Of a stretch of DNA of 64,000 bases, positions 36,490 to 45,094 are shown piece after piece. The number at the start of each line of letters is the position of its first letter. Within the stretch, counting starts at the first letter, position 1. The stretch is from positions 3,616,501 to 3,680,500 of the forward strand of contig NZ_CP012109.1 in the NCBI RefSeq assembly GCF_000280925.3, in the 5' to 3' direction. The stretch comes from Myxococcus hansupus (GTDB taxonomy: Bacteria > Myxococcota > Myxococcia > Myxococcales > Myxococcaceae). A program made the position numbers and the translations under genes. The notes below the pieces were generated by a model. That model saw only the letters and a list, made by a program, of their open reading frames with translations. It was not told the origin of the DNA and made no database searches.

Positions 36490-38081
36490 AGGAGGAACCC
36501 CCACTCGCGAAGTGCTTGGATGGATTGCGCCATGGCCCGTCTCCAGTGTTCGAGTCCTGTCTGATTCGATTCGCGCTCGCGCATGGCGCTGAACGTGCTG
36601 GAAAGAAATTCGGCGACATCGGACTCGTTGAGACAGACGCCGGAGGACACCAATTGGAGCGCGAGCTGGCTGAATCCGGTGGGGGTGATTCTCGGGGTCA
36701 GTGGCGTCGCCCGGTCGGGTTGCAGGTACTGATTCGATGCTTGTGCATCGATGAAGGTACCAGTCGATGAGAAGATGATGGCTCCGTGGGAGTGGGCGGT
36801 CCCCATCCTCCCCACGCGACCCGCCATGTTCTGGAATTCACTTGCGGGAAGGGGATCGCGAGTCTTGGTCTTCGGGTTCCAGCGCTTCCATTCGTCGAAG
36901 ACCGCTGTCTTGAAGGGGAAGTTGACGCCAGCCGCGAGCGTGCTCGTTGCGAAGACGATGTCGAGGGCTTTGTTTTTGAGCACGTCCTCGACGAGTCGTC
37001 GTTCGTCGTCCATCAACTCCGCGTTGTGAAACGCGAAGCGACGGGGGATGAATTGAGAGAGGTTCCGGGCTGCGGCCGTGGGCTCGTGCAGCTTAGGGTG
37101 CAAGGGGTGGGTGTCGTCGATCTTCATCCCTAGGGACTGCGCATATGCGCGAACGGCTTCGTCCACACGCTTGCGGGTCATGCAGAAGACGACGATCGGC
37201 AGGGCTGATTTGTTCTTCTTGAGTTCGGCGATTGTCTTCTCGGTGCCCAGCGGCCCGGGGGGCGTTTTCTCTTCGATTCCAAGTTCGGGTCGATCCGTTC
37301 GAAACGTGCGGATTCGACTGAGGGTTCGGCATTCGTAGTGGAGGTGTTTTTCTCTTTGGCCGACGTGGACGAGCTTGGCGCCGAGCCATTCGCTGAGGTC
37401 CTTGGCGTCTCGTGGATCGATGACAGCGGAGAGGCCGATGAATTGTCCCCAACGGGCGTTGCGAAGCATCGTCAGGAGGACTTCGATGCTGCGCCCCCGG
37501 TGTTCGTCGCCGATGATCTGGATTTCATCGCAGATGATGATGTGACGAGAAGTGTCGGACGGTGAGCCGCTCCCAGAGAGCATCGCCAGGTACTTCTCGT
37601 AGGTCGCCACCAGGACGGGGGCATTCAGTGGGTCCGTCGGAACGGAGCCGGCGCCATCTTCGATGGTGTCGCCGTTGGCGAGGACAATGCTGTGCTTGTC
37701 TCCCTGGAAGTAGCGCTCACACAGCAGCGCTTGAAGCTCTTCGAACTTTTGGCGAGCCAGCGCTCGATGGGTGACTAGGTAGACGGCGTTCCTGGGCGGG
37801 GCATTGAGGAGCCAGGTGGTCAAGGCCCATACGCCGATGAGCGTCTTGCCCGTGGAGGTTGGTGCGACCACGAGCATTGAAGTGCCGCGTGCAGCTCCTT
37901 GGGAGAGAGCTTCGTATTGGACATCGGTCAGTGATGGGGTTTCCGGATCAGTGCGCATCACCAGCTCCGGGTCGTTGAGGATTGAGTCTGGCAACCCGTG
38001 ATGCGGCGGCAGGGTGGACTTCACGTATCCCTCCTCGAAGGTGATGGCGGAAATGTGAGCCGGAGGCGGGACTGCTGCCAT
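36486..38081 (-). CDS. Ski2-type DEAD/DEAH helicase core, first gene of a helicase-nuclease pair
   Basis: A 531-residue superfamily 2 helicase core. Q-motif region LTDVQYEAL (51-59), Walker A APTSTGKT (73-80), DEIQ box CDEIQIIG (184-191), motif III GLSAV (216-220), motif V FATSTLAAGVNFP and motif VI FQNMAGRVGR. ATSTLAAGVNFP is the Ski2/Hel308 form. The chain ends soon after the second RecA domain, without the winged-helix and ratchet domains such enzymes need; these seem to be supplied by the downstream protein. The two genes overlap by 4 nt. ATG 38081 is the only good start; GAGAGG is very close to it. Lower GC than the neighbourhood suggests acquisition by transfer. Confidence 0.85.
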   Translation of the reverse strand: MAAVPPPAHISAITFEEGYVKSTLPPHHGLPDSILNDPELVMRTDPETPSLTDVQYEALSQGAARGTSMLVVAPTSTGKTLIGVWALTTWLLNAPPRNAVYLVTHRALARQKFEELQALLCERYFQGDKHSIVLANGDTIEDGAGSVPTDPLNAPVLVATYEKYLAMLSGSGSPSDTSRHIIICDEIQIIGDEHRGRSIEVLLTMLRNARWGQFIGLSAVIDPRDAKDLSEWLGAKLVHVGQREKHLHYECRTLSRIRTFRTDRPELGIEEKTPPGPLGTEKTIAELKKNKSALPIVVFCMTRKRVDEAVRAYAQSLGMKIDDTHPLHPKLHEPTAAARNLSQFIPRRFAFHNAELMDDERRLVEDVLKNKALDIVFATSTLAAGVNFPFKTAVFDEWKRWNPKTKTRDPLPASEFQNMAGRVGRMGTAHSHGAIIFSSTGTFIDAQASNQYLQPDRATPLTPRITPTGFSQLALQLVSSGVCLNESDVAEFLSSTFSAMRERESNQTGLEHWRRAMAQSIQALREWGFLL

Positions 38082-38122
38082 ACCTCTCGGGAGGTACGCT
38101 GGCTGAGCGCAGGTTTCGCCGT

Positions 38123-38950
38123 GTGCCCGTCGAGTTCGGTTACGGCTACGATGGCCAGGTCATGACCGCGGACAGCCAGGAGCGCGCAGCGCACGCGACG
38201 GAGTGGAGCGATGGGGTGCTGCCCTACGCGCCCCTGTCGACCCTCAAGCCACTCGCGGATGACGTGTGGTGGGTGGACGGGCCCGTGGCGAGGATGCGCG
38301 TGGGCCCGCTTTCGCTGCCGTTCCCCACGCGCATGGCCATTGTCCGCTTGAACTCCGGGGGCCTGTGGCTCTGGTCGCCCACGGCGCCGACGCCCGAGTT
38401 GTTCGCGGAGGTGGATGCGCTCGGCCCGGTCGCGCACCTCGTCTCACCGAACCGGTTCCACTACGCGAGCATCCCCGCGTGGAAGGCGCGCTATCCGCAG
38501 GCGACGGCTTGGGCCTCTCCGGGTGTTCGTGAGCGTGCGCGCTCACAGAATATCGACGTCACGTTCGACGCGGACCTGGAGGACACCGCACCACCGGCCT
38601 GGTCGCGCGACTTGGGCCAACACATCTTTCGCGGTAGTCGCTTCGTGGAAGAGGTCGCGTTCTTCCACGGTGCGTCCTCGACCTTGATCCTCGCGGACAT
38701 GGTCATGGCGCTGGAGCCCGAGCGTCTCCAGCCGCGCTGGCGCTGGCTGCTCTCGCTGGGCGGAACGATGTGGCCCGGGCAGACGCCGCGCGAGGTCCAG
38801 GTGACGTCTTGGGGACGGACCGAACAGGCTCGCGCGAGCTACGAGCAACTGCGGGCCTGGCAGCCACGCCGGGTGTTGCTCGGGCATGGGCGCTGCTACC
38901 TCGATGACGGCGCGGCCCAGCTCGAACGCGCGTTCGCCTGGCTGCGCTGA
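38123..38950 (+). CDS. DUF4336-like protein (metallo-beta-lactamase-like fold)
   Basis: A protein of up to 275 residues resembling the DUF4336 group, a metallo-beta-lactamase-like fold. Landmarks are LKPLADDVWWVDGPV, HLVSPNRFHY, HGASSTLILADMVM and VLLGHGRCY. Fewer histidines than in true beta-lactamases make hydrolytic activity uncertain. Start is GTG 38123 or ATG 38162; neither has a good Shine-Dalgarno. Divergent from the helicase-nuclease genes with only about 40 bp between, so the two may share regulatory sequence. High GC again marks the end of the low-GC locus. Confidence 0.65.
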   Translation: MPVEFGYGYDGQVMTADSQERAAHATEWSDGVLPYAPLSTLKPLADDVWWVDGPVARMRVGPLSLPFPTRMAIVRLNSGGLWLWSPTAPTPELFAEVDALGPVAHLVSPNRFHYASIPAWKARYPQATAWASPGVRERARSQNIDVTFDADLEDTAPPAWSRDLGQHIFRGSRFVEEVAFFHGASSTLILADMVMALEPERLQPRWRWLLSLGGTMWPGQTPREVQVTSWGRTEQARASYEQLRAWQPRRVLLGHGRCYLDDGAAQLERAFAWLR

Positions 38951-39053
38951 CGGGGCCTCGCGGCGACCGACGCCGAGCGCTGGGGGCAGATCCTTGCGGG
39001 CGGACACTTCCTCCGTTCAAGCGGGTCTGCAGGGGGCCTCTCAACCTTGCCCC

Positions 39054-39091
39054 AGGCACCGCGGACACAACGTGTCCGCGGCCCTGTGCCT
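39054..39091. terminator. Bidirectional hairpin terminator between convergent genes
   Basis: Perfect 10-bp stem (39059-39068 with 39072-39081), loop AAC, extended by an outer imperfect stem AGGCAC/GTGCCT (39054-39059 and 39086-39091). It lies about 100 bp after the DUF4336-like gene and just before the kelch gene stop. Confidence 0.8.
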
Positions 39092-39101
39092 GTGACACAC
39101 C

Positions 39102-40667
39102 CTACGGCGTATAAAGCTCCGCGGACGGCTCACCCGCGAGCCCGCATCCCACCGCGAGCACCTCCTGCGTGTAGAGCGGCGTCAGCGTGAAGTCCGCGCG
39201 GCCGGCGAGCATGCCCGCGGTCTCCGTCCAGGTGCCCGTGGCCGGGTTGTACAGCTCCGCGCTGCCCAAGGTGTTGACGGGGACGCCAGCCCCCAAGCGT
39301 GCCTGGCCTCCCGCCGTCATGAGTTCCCCCGACGCGAGAACGGCGCTCGAGTGGAAGTACCGCGCGGACCTCAGCCAGCTCGCGGACGTCCATGTGCCAG
39401 TCGCCAGTGAGTATGCCTGCACCGCGTTCGTCGAGAACGCGCCGAATGGAATGGAAGTGCCGTTCCGGCCCCCGACCGCCAGCGGCATGCCCGTGTTCAA
39501 CACGTTCAAGGTCAGGTCGCTGCGCGCCAGCGAGAGGTTCCCGCTGGGAGACCAGGCGCCGGTGGTGGGGTCATACACCTCCGAGGTCGCGGTCTGATGC
39601 GTCAGCGAGTTCGCGAAGTAGGCGCCTCCCGTGACGAGCACACGGCCATCCGGCAACAGGGCCGCGGCGTGGTCCGCTCGGCCAAAGCCGAGGTTGCCCG
39701 TGGCACTCCATGTGCCAGTGGCGGGGTTGTAGAGCTCGGTGCTGGTGAAGTACGTGATGCCACTGCGCCCACCCGTGACGATGACCTTCCCGGTGGGCAG
39801 CATCGTGGCGCTGAAGCCAGAACGCGCCACGTTCAAGCTGCCGGTCGGCGTCCAGGTGTTCGTGGCCGGGTCATACAGCTCCGCCGTGGTCACCGTGGTG
39901 GAGACATTCCCGCCAATGACGAGCACCTGTCCCCAGGGCAGCCGAAGCGCCGCATGTCCGCTGCGAGCCTCGGTCATCGGCGCCAGCGAGGACCACGTGC
40001 GGGCGCCCGGGTCGTAGACCTCCACGCTGGCGATCGGCGTCCCCACGTTCGAGCCTCCAGCCACCAGCACCGCGCCGGACGACAGCTCGGTGGCGGTGTG
40101 CTGGCAACGCGCCATCCCGAGCGGCGCCGTGGCGTTCCACGTGCGTTCACCCGGGTCGAAGAGGGCCGAGGCGGCCGTATAGGCGGAACCCGCGAAGCCA
40201 CCGGCGGACAGCACCTGTCCGGAGCGAAGCAGCGCCACCGCGCCGTCGGAGCGGGCGCCAGGCAGGGCCGCGACGGTGCTCCAGGTGCCCGTGGCCGGGT
40301 TGTAGAGCTCGCTGGTGCCGCTGTCGTCGAAGACGAGCACCTTGCCCGAAAGCAGCAGCTCGGCGTGGTGGTTCCAGTAGGCGCGGGAGGTGGAGCCGGT
40401 GGGCGCCCAGGTGTTGGTGGCCGGATCGTAGAGCTCGGCCGAGGTGGTGCCGCTGCCGCCCACCACGAGCACCTTGCCCGAGGGCAGCAGCGTGGCGCTG
40501 TGGCTGTTGCGCGCGACGCCCATGGGGGCCGCGGAGGTGAAACCATGGGTGGCCGGGTCATACAGCTCCGCGGTCCGCAGCGTGCCGGGCCACATGTTGC
40601 CACCTGTGACCAGTGCTTTGCCGGAGGGCAGCGCCGTCACCGTGTGCCGGTGGCGCGCGGCGATCAT
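39102..40667 (-). CDS. Kelch-repeat lipoprotein, downstream fragment
   Basis: 521 residues of about ten kelch repeats of about 50 aa, each with LPSGKVLVTGG and AELYDPATGTW, forming one or two beta-propellers. The frame is open a little upstream of ATG 40667 and continues the reading of the preceding fragment (SADIYDPSTHGW before the ATG). The signal peptide and first repeat sit in another frame at 40699-41031, so this is the 3' part of a gene broken near 40730-40745. The ATG lies inside a repeat and is unlikely to be used. Kelch lipoproteins of this kind are extracellular in myxobacteria; the ligand is unknown. Confidence 0.7.
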   Translation of the reverse strand: MIAARHRHTVTALPSGKALVTGGNMWPGTLRTAELYDPATHGFTSAAPMGVARNSHSATLLPSGKVLVVGGSGTTSAELYDPATNTWAPTGSTSRAYWNHHAELLLSGKVLVFDDSGTSELYNPATGTWSTVAALPGARSDGAVALLRSGQVLSAGGFAGSAYTAASALFDPGERTWNATAPLGMARCQHTATELSSGAVLVAGGSNVGTPIASVEVYDPGARTWSSLAPMTEARSGHAALRLPWGQVLVIGGNVSTTVTTAELYDPATNTWTPTGSLNVARSGFSATMLPTGKVIVTGGRSGITYFTSTELYNPATGTWSATGNLGFGRADHAAALLPDGRVLVTGGAYFANSLTHQTATSEVYDPTTGAWSPSGNLSLARSDLTLNVLNTGMPLAVGGRNGTSIPFGAFSTNAVQAYSLATGTWTSASWLRSARYFHSSAVLASGELMTAGGQARLGAGVPVNTLGSAELYNPATGTWTETAGMLAGRADFTLTPLYTQEVLAVGCGLAGEPSAELYTP

Positions 40668-40698
40668 GCCCGCGGGAGTCCACCCATGGGTGGATGGG

Positions 40699-41031
40699 TC
40701 ATAGATGTCCGCACTGGTCGTGTCCGCTGCGCCGGCTGCTCATGGCCGTGGTGGGGGGCCAGGTGGCTGTGGCCGGATGGTAGAGCTCGGTCGTGCTCAG
40801 CGGACCGCTGGTCGTGGTTCCGCCGGTGACGAGCACCGCGCCGCTGGGCAGCCGCGTGGCGATGGCGCCGCTGCGCGCGGTCAACGCGGGCGTGGTGGCA
40901 TCCCAGCGAGGCGCCGCCAGGGCCGATGTCTGGGTTTGGGGCTGAAAGGACGGCGCGTCCACGGCCTCCGGTCCACAGGCGGCGCAGACCAGCAGCGTGA
41001 GCAGGGAGAGGCGTGGTGCAATTCTTTTCAT
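40699..41031 (-). pseudogene. Kelch-repeat lipoprotein, upstream fragment (frameshifted)
   Basis: Begins with a lipoprotein signal MKRIAPRLSLLTLLVCAAC (Cys19), then one kelch repeat (ATRLPSGAVLVTGG, TTELYHPATATW), and stops after MSSRRSGHDQCGHL. Moving to the frame of the downstream fragment gives TTSADIYDPSTHGW at once. About 17-20 residues of the next repeat (the LPSGKVLVTGG part) are missing at the junction, so the lesion is an out-of-frame deletion within the repeats or a collapsed repeat in the assembly, not a simple one-base change. Confidence 0.65.
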
Positions 41032-41210
41032 GAGAGGGCCTCGGAGGGGCACGCTCGACGGCGCGAAGGCCGCTGCCGTTCGAGCGTGACGAATCCTGGA
41101 CGCTTATTCCTCTCCGTTCAACTCACCCCCGGATGTGTGACAATTCGAACACGAAGACGGGCGGGTCGCCCCGTACCTCTTTGTGTGGTGTTGCTTTGGA
41201 ACGTGGCGCG

Positions 41211-42260
41211 TCAGCGCAGGTGCATGAAGACGCGTGGCGAAGCGGGCAGCTCCACGTCGGGCGAGGAGAGCAGGCATGTCACCCGGGCGCCTCCCGGGAA
41301 AGGCAGCCATCCCGAGCGCAGCATCAATGAGGCCGGCGTGCAGGGGCTGTGCAATATCGCGGCGCAATCCGCGCCCTGGGCCACCATGTCCTGCATGGCC
41401 ACCCAGAGCAGCCGGCGCTGCTCCGAGAGTGGCAGCCCTTCCTTGAAGGCAATCAGGTCCACCAGCCCCGACGTCAGGAGCCCTCGCGCCGTCATCTGAA
41501 GCGTGTAGTAGTTGACCATGCCCTGGATGACGCCGTCCCGTTCCAGGACGAAGGTCCGGGGGACCTGGCGGTACTGGAGTTGGTGCGCCAGGCGCTCCGT
41601 GGTGTAGGCGTACCCCAGGTTCACCGGGCTCATCATCTTCTGGACCAGCGTCATGCACTGGGGCAGGTCCTTCGGCTGGTAGGCCCGGATGCCGTCGGTG
41701 CGCGCGCCCTCGAAGCGCCGCCGCTGGAAGGGCTGGGTGAGCGTGAGGAACGCGCGTTCGGTGGCGCTCAGCGACCAGCGGATCGCCTTCCGGCTGTCGA
41801 AGGTGTACAGCCAGAGCGACAGGCCGTTGAGGTAACGCGCGTGGCTCCGCCGGCCCCAGAAGGCTTGCCCCAAGGTCCCGTCGGACACGCAGGCCAGGGT
41901 GAGCGCCGCGCCGCGCTCGCGGTGGCGGGACAGCATCTCGTCCGACATCTTGACGGCGATGCCTTGGCCCCGGCTCTCCGGCGCCACGGTGGCCCAACTG
42001 CCGTAGGTGCCGTCTACCTGCCGCTGGCCGAGTTGAATCTTCGCGGGCTCCGCGAAGAAGACCCCCACCAGCTTGTTCTTCGAATACGCCCCGAGCATGT
42101 AGTCCCGGTCCGCCAGGGGATTGCTGAAGAGCAACCAGTCGAAGAAGCGCTCATCCCAGAGGGTCAGCCCCATCTTCGCGCCGTACGTCCGTTGCCAGAC
42201 GCCGTTGAGGAACAGGGAGGCTTCCTTCGCGTCACCGTCGAAGGAGCGGATCTCAACCAT
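41211..42260 (-). CDS. GNAT family N-acetyltransferase (second of a pair)
   Basis: A 349-residue protein with a GNAT acetyl-CoA site in the first half: GSWATVAPESRGQGIAVKM matches motif A (R/Q-x-x-G-x-G/A). The second half (about 190-349) looks like another, weaker GNAT-type fold. It overlaps the upstream GNAT gene by 8 nt, so they are translated together. The acceptor substrate is unknown. ATG 42260. Confidence 0.78.
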   Translation of the reverse strand: MVEIRSFDGDAKEASLFLNGVWQRTYGAKMGLTLWDERFFDWLLFSNPLADRDYMLGAYSKNKLVGVFFAEPAKIQLGQRQVDGTYGSWATVAPESRGQGIAVKMSDEMLSRHRERGAALTLACVSDGTLGQAFWGRRSHARYLNGLSLWLYTFDSRKAIRWSLSATERAFLTLTQPFQRRRFEGARTDGIRAYQPKDLPQCMTLVQKMMSPVNLGYAYTTERLAHQLQYRQVPRTFVLERDGVIQGMVNYYTLQMTARGLLTSGLVDLIAFKEGLPLSEQRRLLWVAMQDMVAQGADCAAILHSPCTPASLMLRSGWLPFPGGARVTCLLSSPDVELPASPRVFMHLR

Positions 42261-43014
42261 GACGGACCTCGGACGCGGAGGTGGGCACCTGCGCCGAGGC
42301 GGGGACGGTGAGGCTGGGAGGCGCGCCCTCCGACGCGGCCGCCGAGGGATGCGGACCGAACAGGTGCGTGTAGAGCGCGCGCGTGGTGGGAATCAACGCG
42401 TTCCAGTCCGGGAGGTGGACCCGCTCCGGCCCCACGAGGACCTTGGCGTAGAGGGCCTCGTAGACGCGCTTCACCGTGTTCGGGGCGATGGCATCCACGT
42501 CGAACGCGGGCACCAGGCCCACCAGCTTGAAGCCGCGGTGCTCCGCGTTGCGCTGCACCCGGGCCAGCTTCAGCGTGGAGTAGTAGAGCACCACCTCCGC
42601 GCCGATGCTGCGGCCCACCTGCTCCAGCAGGGAGATGCCGAGCTGCCCCAGGCCCAGGCCGCGCTGCGATGGCTCCACGGCGCCCATGGTGGCCGACAAC
42701 TGGAGCCCCCGGACGTTCCGCTCGAGCGTCATCAGCCCGATGATGTCCCGCGTGGCCAGGTCCCGGCAGATGAACGCATACACGGGCCGATCCGGCGACT
42801 CGCCCTGAAGGTATACGTCCTTGTCGTAGAAAGAGGGCTCCAGGTGCCGGCTCTCCGTCCCGACCCGGATGTCCGGGTACCAGGTGCCCAGGAGCATCGT
42901 GATTTGAGGCACGTCCTCTCGCGAGAGCTGCTCGACGGAGCAGCCCTCTGGCGATTTGAGTTGCCCAAACATCTCGTCCAAACTTCGCCATTGCATCGTG
43001 TGCATGGAACGCAT
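42253..43014 (-). CDS. GNAT family N-acetyltransferase (first of a pair)
   Basis: A 253-residue protein with the GNAT core motif TMGAVEPSQRGLGLGQLGISLLEQ (acetyl-CoA binding, Q/RxxGxG) preceded by the strand IIGLMTLERN. A low-complexity Ala/Ser/Pro tail of about 35 residues ends the chain. First gene of the operon; several Met codons near the start (43014, 43005, 42996) are possible and no clear Shine-Dalgarno decides. A palindrome lies about 90 bp upstream. Confidence 0.78.
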   Translation of the reverse strand: MRSMHTMQWRSLDEMFGQLKSPEGCSVEQLSREDVPQITMLLGTWYPDIRVGTESRHLEPSFYDKDVYLQGESPDRPVYAFICRDLATRDIIGLMTLERNVRGLQLSATMGAVEPSQRGLGLGQLGISLLEQVGRSIGAEVVLYYSTLKLARVQRNAEHRGFKLVGLVPAFDVDAIAPNTVKRVYEALYAKVLVGPERVHLPDWNALIPTTRALYTHLFGPHPSAAASEGAPPSLTVPASAQVPTSASEVRHG

Positions 43015-43347
43015 GATTCGAGATTGCGGGTGTCCTTGGCAGCCGAAATTTTCTGCCTTTTCACGAGTCTGTCTTTGTTCGGTCAGGTCCTCGCTCGAAG
43101 CGTGACGTGTTACACACGTTCCGAGTTTGGGAGTCGTCAGCGGAAGTCTGGGTTGGCTGTGATGGGAGGGGCGCCGTCCATGAGGCGACGCTCGGGTGCC
43201 TCCAGGGGAGCCTGTCCCAGAGGGAGGGGCCCTATGACCCGAGGGGCCCCACGGCTGGATTTATCGATTCTTACGAGTCGATTCAGCCAGCCCTGGGGAC
43301 GAATTTGAGTGTAAGTGATTGGGTCTGTTTCGATGTGTGGCGTTGTT
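43015..43347. other. Intergenic region upstream of the GNAT pair
   Basis: About 330 bp between the GNAT pair start and the acyl-CoA dehydrogenase stop, both on the minus strand. It should contain the GNAT operon promoter. It holds the palindrome at 43105-43119. I see no gene and no convincing terminator for the dehydrogenase. Confidence 0.5.
43105..43119. promoter_or_regulatory. Palindromic operator candidate upstream of the GNAT pair
   Basis: ACGTGT-TAC-ACACGT: perfect 6-bp arms around three bases, about 90 bp upstream of the first GNAT start. The size and symmetry fit a dimeric repressor site. No regulator gene is adjacent, so the assignment is speculative. Confidence 0.35.
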
Positions 43348-45009
43348 TCATGCCAACAGCCGGGCTTCTTCCAGGTTCGAGTCTTGCTGGATGAGATTGA
43401 CGCCGTGCGACGCGAAGCGCCGGGCCGCGGCCCGGCTCCGGGGGCCGTGGCCGTGGTCCAGACACCATTGGGCATGGGCGCTCAGCAGCGCCAGCTCCAA
43501 GGTGCGGCCCAGTGTCAACGCGAAGCGGCGGGCCCCGGCCTCCAGGGTGGAGGGGTTCTCCAGCGCGCCGGAGACCCAGTCCCGCGCGTGCTCCAGGGCG
43601 GCGTGGGCGGCCTCGGCGCAGGGCCGCAGGCCGGCATCCCGGACCGGGCCCATGAGGGTCTCCACTTCCTGGAAGAAGGCCTCCAGCGTGCCCACCTTGG
43701 CCAGGGCCCGCAGCGCATCCAGGGACAGCACGTTCGTGGTGCCTTCCCAGATGGAGAGCACCTGGGCGTCCGCCTGGAGGCGGGGGATGCCGGTGTCCTC
43801 CACGTAGCCCGCACCGCCGAAGGACTCGGTGACCTCGGAGGTGACGTGCACCACCTGCCGGCCGGTGGTGAGCTTGGCCAGGGGCGTCACCAGCCGTTGC
43901 AGGAGCAGCTCCTGCTCGGTGGCGACCTTCGCCTCCATGCGGCCCAGCAGCTCCACGGCGCGGAAGGCGAGCAGGAAGCCCGCCTGGAACTCCGCCTCCA
44001 GGCCCGCCAGCGTGTCCACGTGGAGCGGCTTGTCCGCGAGCCTCGCGCCGAACTGCACGCGTCGCTGGGCATAGTCGCGGGCCAGCGCGAGCGCCCGGCG
44101 CATGCCCCAGGCGGAGCCCACTGCGTTCCAGGTGCGCGTCACGTTGAGCATCCACGCCATGTTCCGGATGCCGTCCGTCAAACCCGCGACGGGGACGGCC
44201 AGGGTGCCATCCAGCGTCAGCTCCGCGGTGGGGACCTTGCGCGTGCCCAGCTTGTCTTTGAGCCGGTTGATTTGGATGCCATTGAGGCGGCCGGCGGCGT
44301 CTCGCGTCTCCACGTAGAACAGCGCCAGTCCCTTGCCGCCGGGGCCGTTGCCTTCGGGGCGAGCCAGCGTCAGCGCCATCTGCGCGGTGGTCGCGGAGGT
44401 GAACCACTTCGTGCCGGACAGCCGCCAGCCCTCGGGGGATTCGCGGGCCACCGTCTGCGTCAGGCCCACGTCCGAACCGCCCGTGCGCTCCGTCATCCAC
44501 TGGCCGGACGTCCACGCCGTGGCCGGGTCGCGAGACGTCAGGCGGGGCAGGGCGCGGTCGATGAGTGTCTGGTTGCCCAGCGTGAGCAGCGAGCGCGCGG
44601 CGCCGTCCGTCATCGCCAGCGGGCACGAATACACATCCAGTGACGGCTGCACGAGGTAGTTGAGTGCGAATTGGTGGACGCGGCTGAGCTCGGCGCTCTT
44701 CTGTTCATAGGCCGTCGCGACGAGGCCGCGCTTCGCGGCCAGGGCCTCGGCTTCCTTCCACAGCGGGGACACTTCGATGTGGTCGACGCGGTGGCCCCAG
44801 GCGTCCCACTGGGTCAGCTCGGGCTCGTTGAGCCTGTCCCGGAGCTGGAAGCGGTAGAAGTAGTCGCCGCCCAGGTCGCCCAGGTCGCGGAACTCGTCCG
44901 TGAGCGAGCGGAGCAGATCCTCGGGAAGGGTGCGCGCCAGGTAGCTCTTCAGCAGCGCGTCGTCGTCGTACTGATTCCCCAGCCTGGGCGGTTCCTGGAA
45001 GAAGCTCAT
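43348..45009 (-). CDS. Acyl-CoA dehydrogenase, AidB-like
   Basis: A 553-residue FAD-dependent acyl-CoA dehydrogenase fold: N-terminal extension (about 1-160), WMTERTGGSDVG with GTKWFTSA for flavin contact, and SIWEGTTNVLSLD with a long helical C-terminus. The extra N-terminal part and WMTERTGGSD are typical of the AidB subgroup, which in E. coli is induced by alkylating agents and binds DNA. Whether this one acts in alkylation defence or in isovaleryl-CoA-type metabolism cannot be told from sequence. ATG 45009; the upstream region gives no strong Shine-Dalgarno. Confidence 0.82.
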   Translation of the reverse strand: MSFFQEPPRLGNQYDDDALLKSYLARTLPEDLLRSLTDEFRDLGDLGGDYFYRFQLRDRLNEPELTQWDAWGHRVDHIEVSPLWKEAEALAAKRGLVATAYEQKSAELSRVHQFALNYLVQPSLDVYSCPLAMTDGAARSLLTLGNQTLIDRALPRLTSRDPATAWTSGQWMTERTGGSDVGLTQTVARESPEGWRLSGTKWFTSATTAQMALTLARPEGNGPGGKGLALFYVETRDAAGRLNGIQINRLKDKLGTRKVPTAELTLDGTLAVPVAGLTDGIRNMAWMLNVTRTWNAVGSAWGMRRALALARDYAQRRVQFGARLADKPLHVDTLAGLEAEFQAGFLLAFRAVELLGRMEAKVATEQELLLQRLVTPLAKLTTGRQVVHVTSEVTESFGGAGYVEDTGIPRLQADAQVLSIWEGTTNVLSLDALRALAKVGTLEAFFQEVETLMGPVRDAGLRPCAEAAHAALEHARDWVSGALENPSTLEAGARRFALTLGRTLELALLSAHAQWCLDHGHGPRSRAAARRFASHGVNLIQQDSNLEEARLLA

Positions 45010-45094
45010 ACCGCCAAAGGTAGCACCCCCGCTCGGCGCTGGACGTCGGGCGACAGTGCGAGGCCCCAGCGGGGCTTGCCAGTCGCCGCCAGCG

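Noticed and set aside
35572-36564. Plus-strand frame of 330 codons inside the helicase-nuclease locus
   Set aside because: Antisense of the nuclease gene with no known motif; the minus strand has clear helicase and nuclease features.
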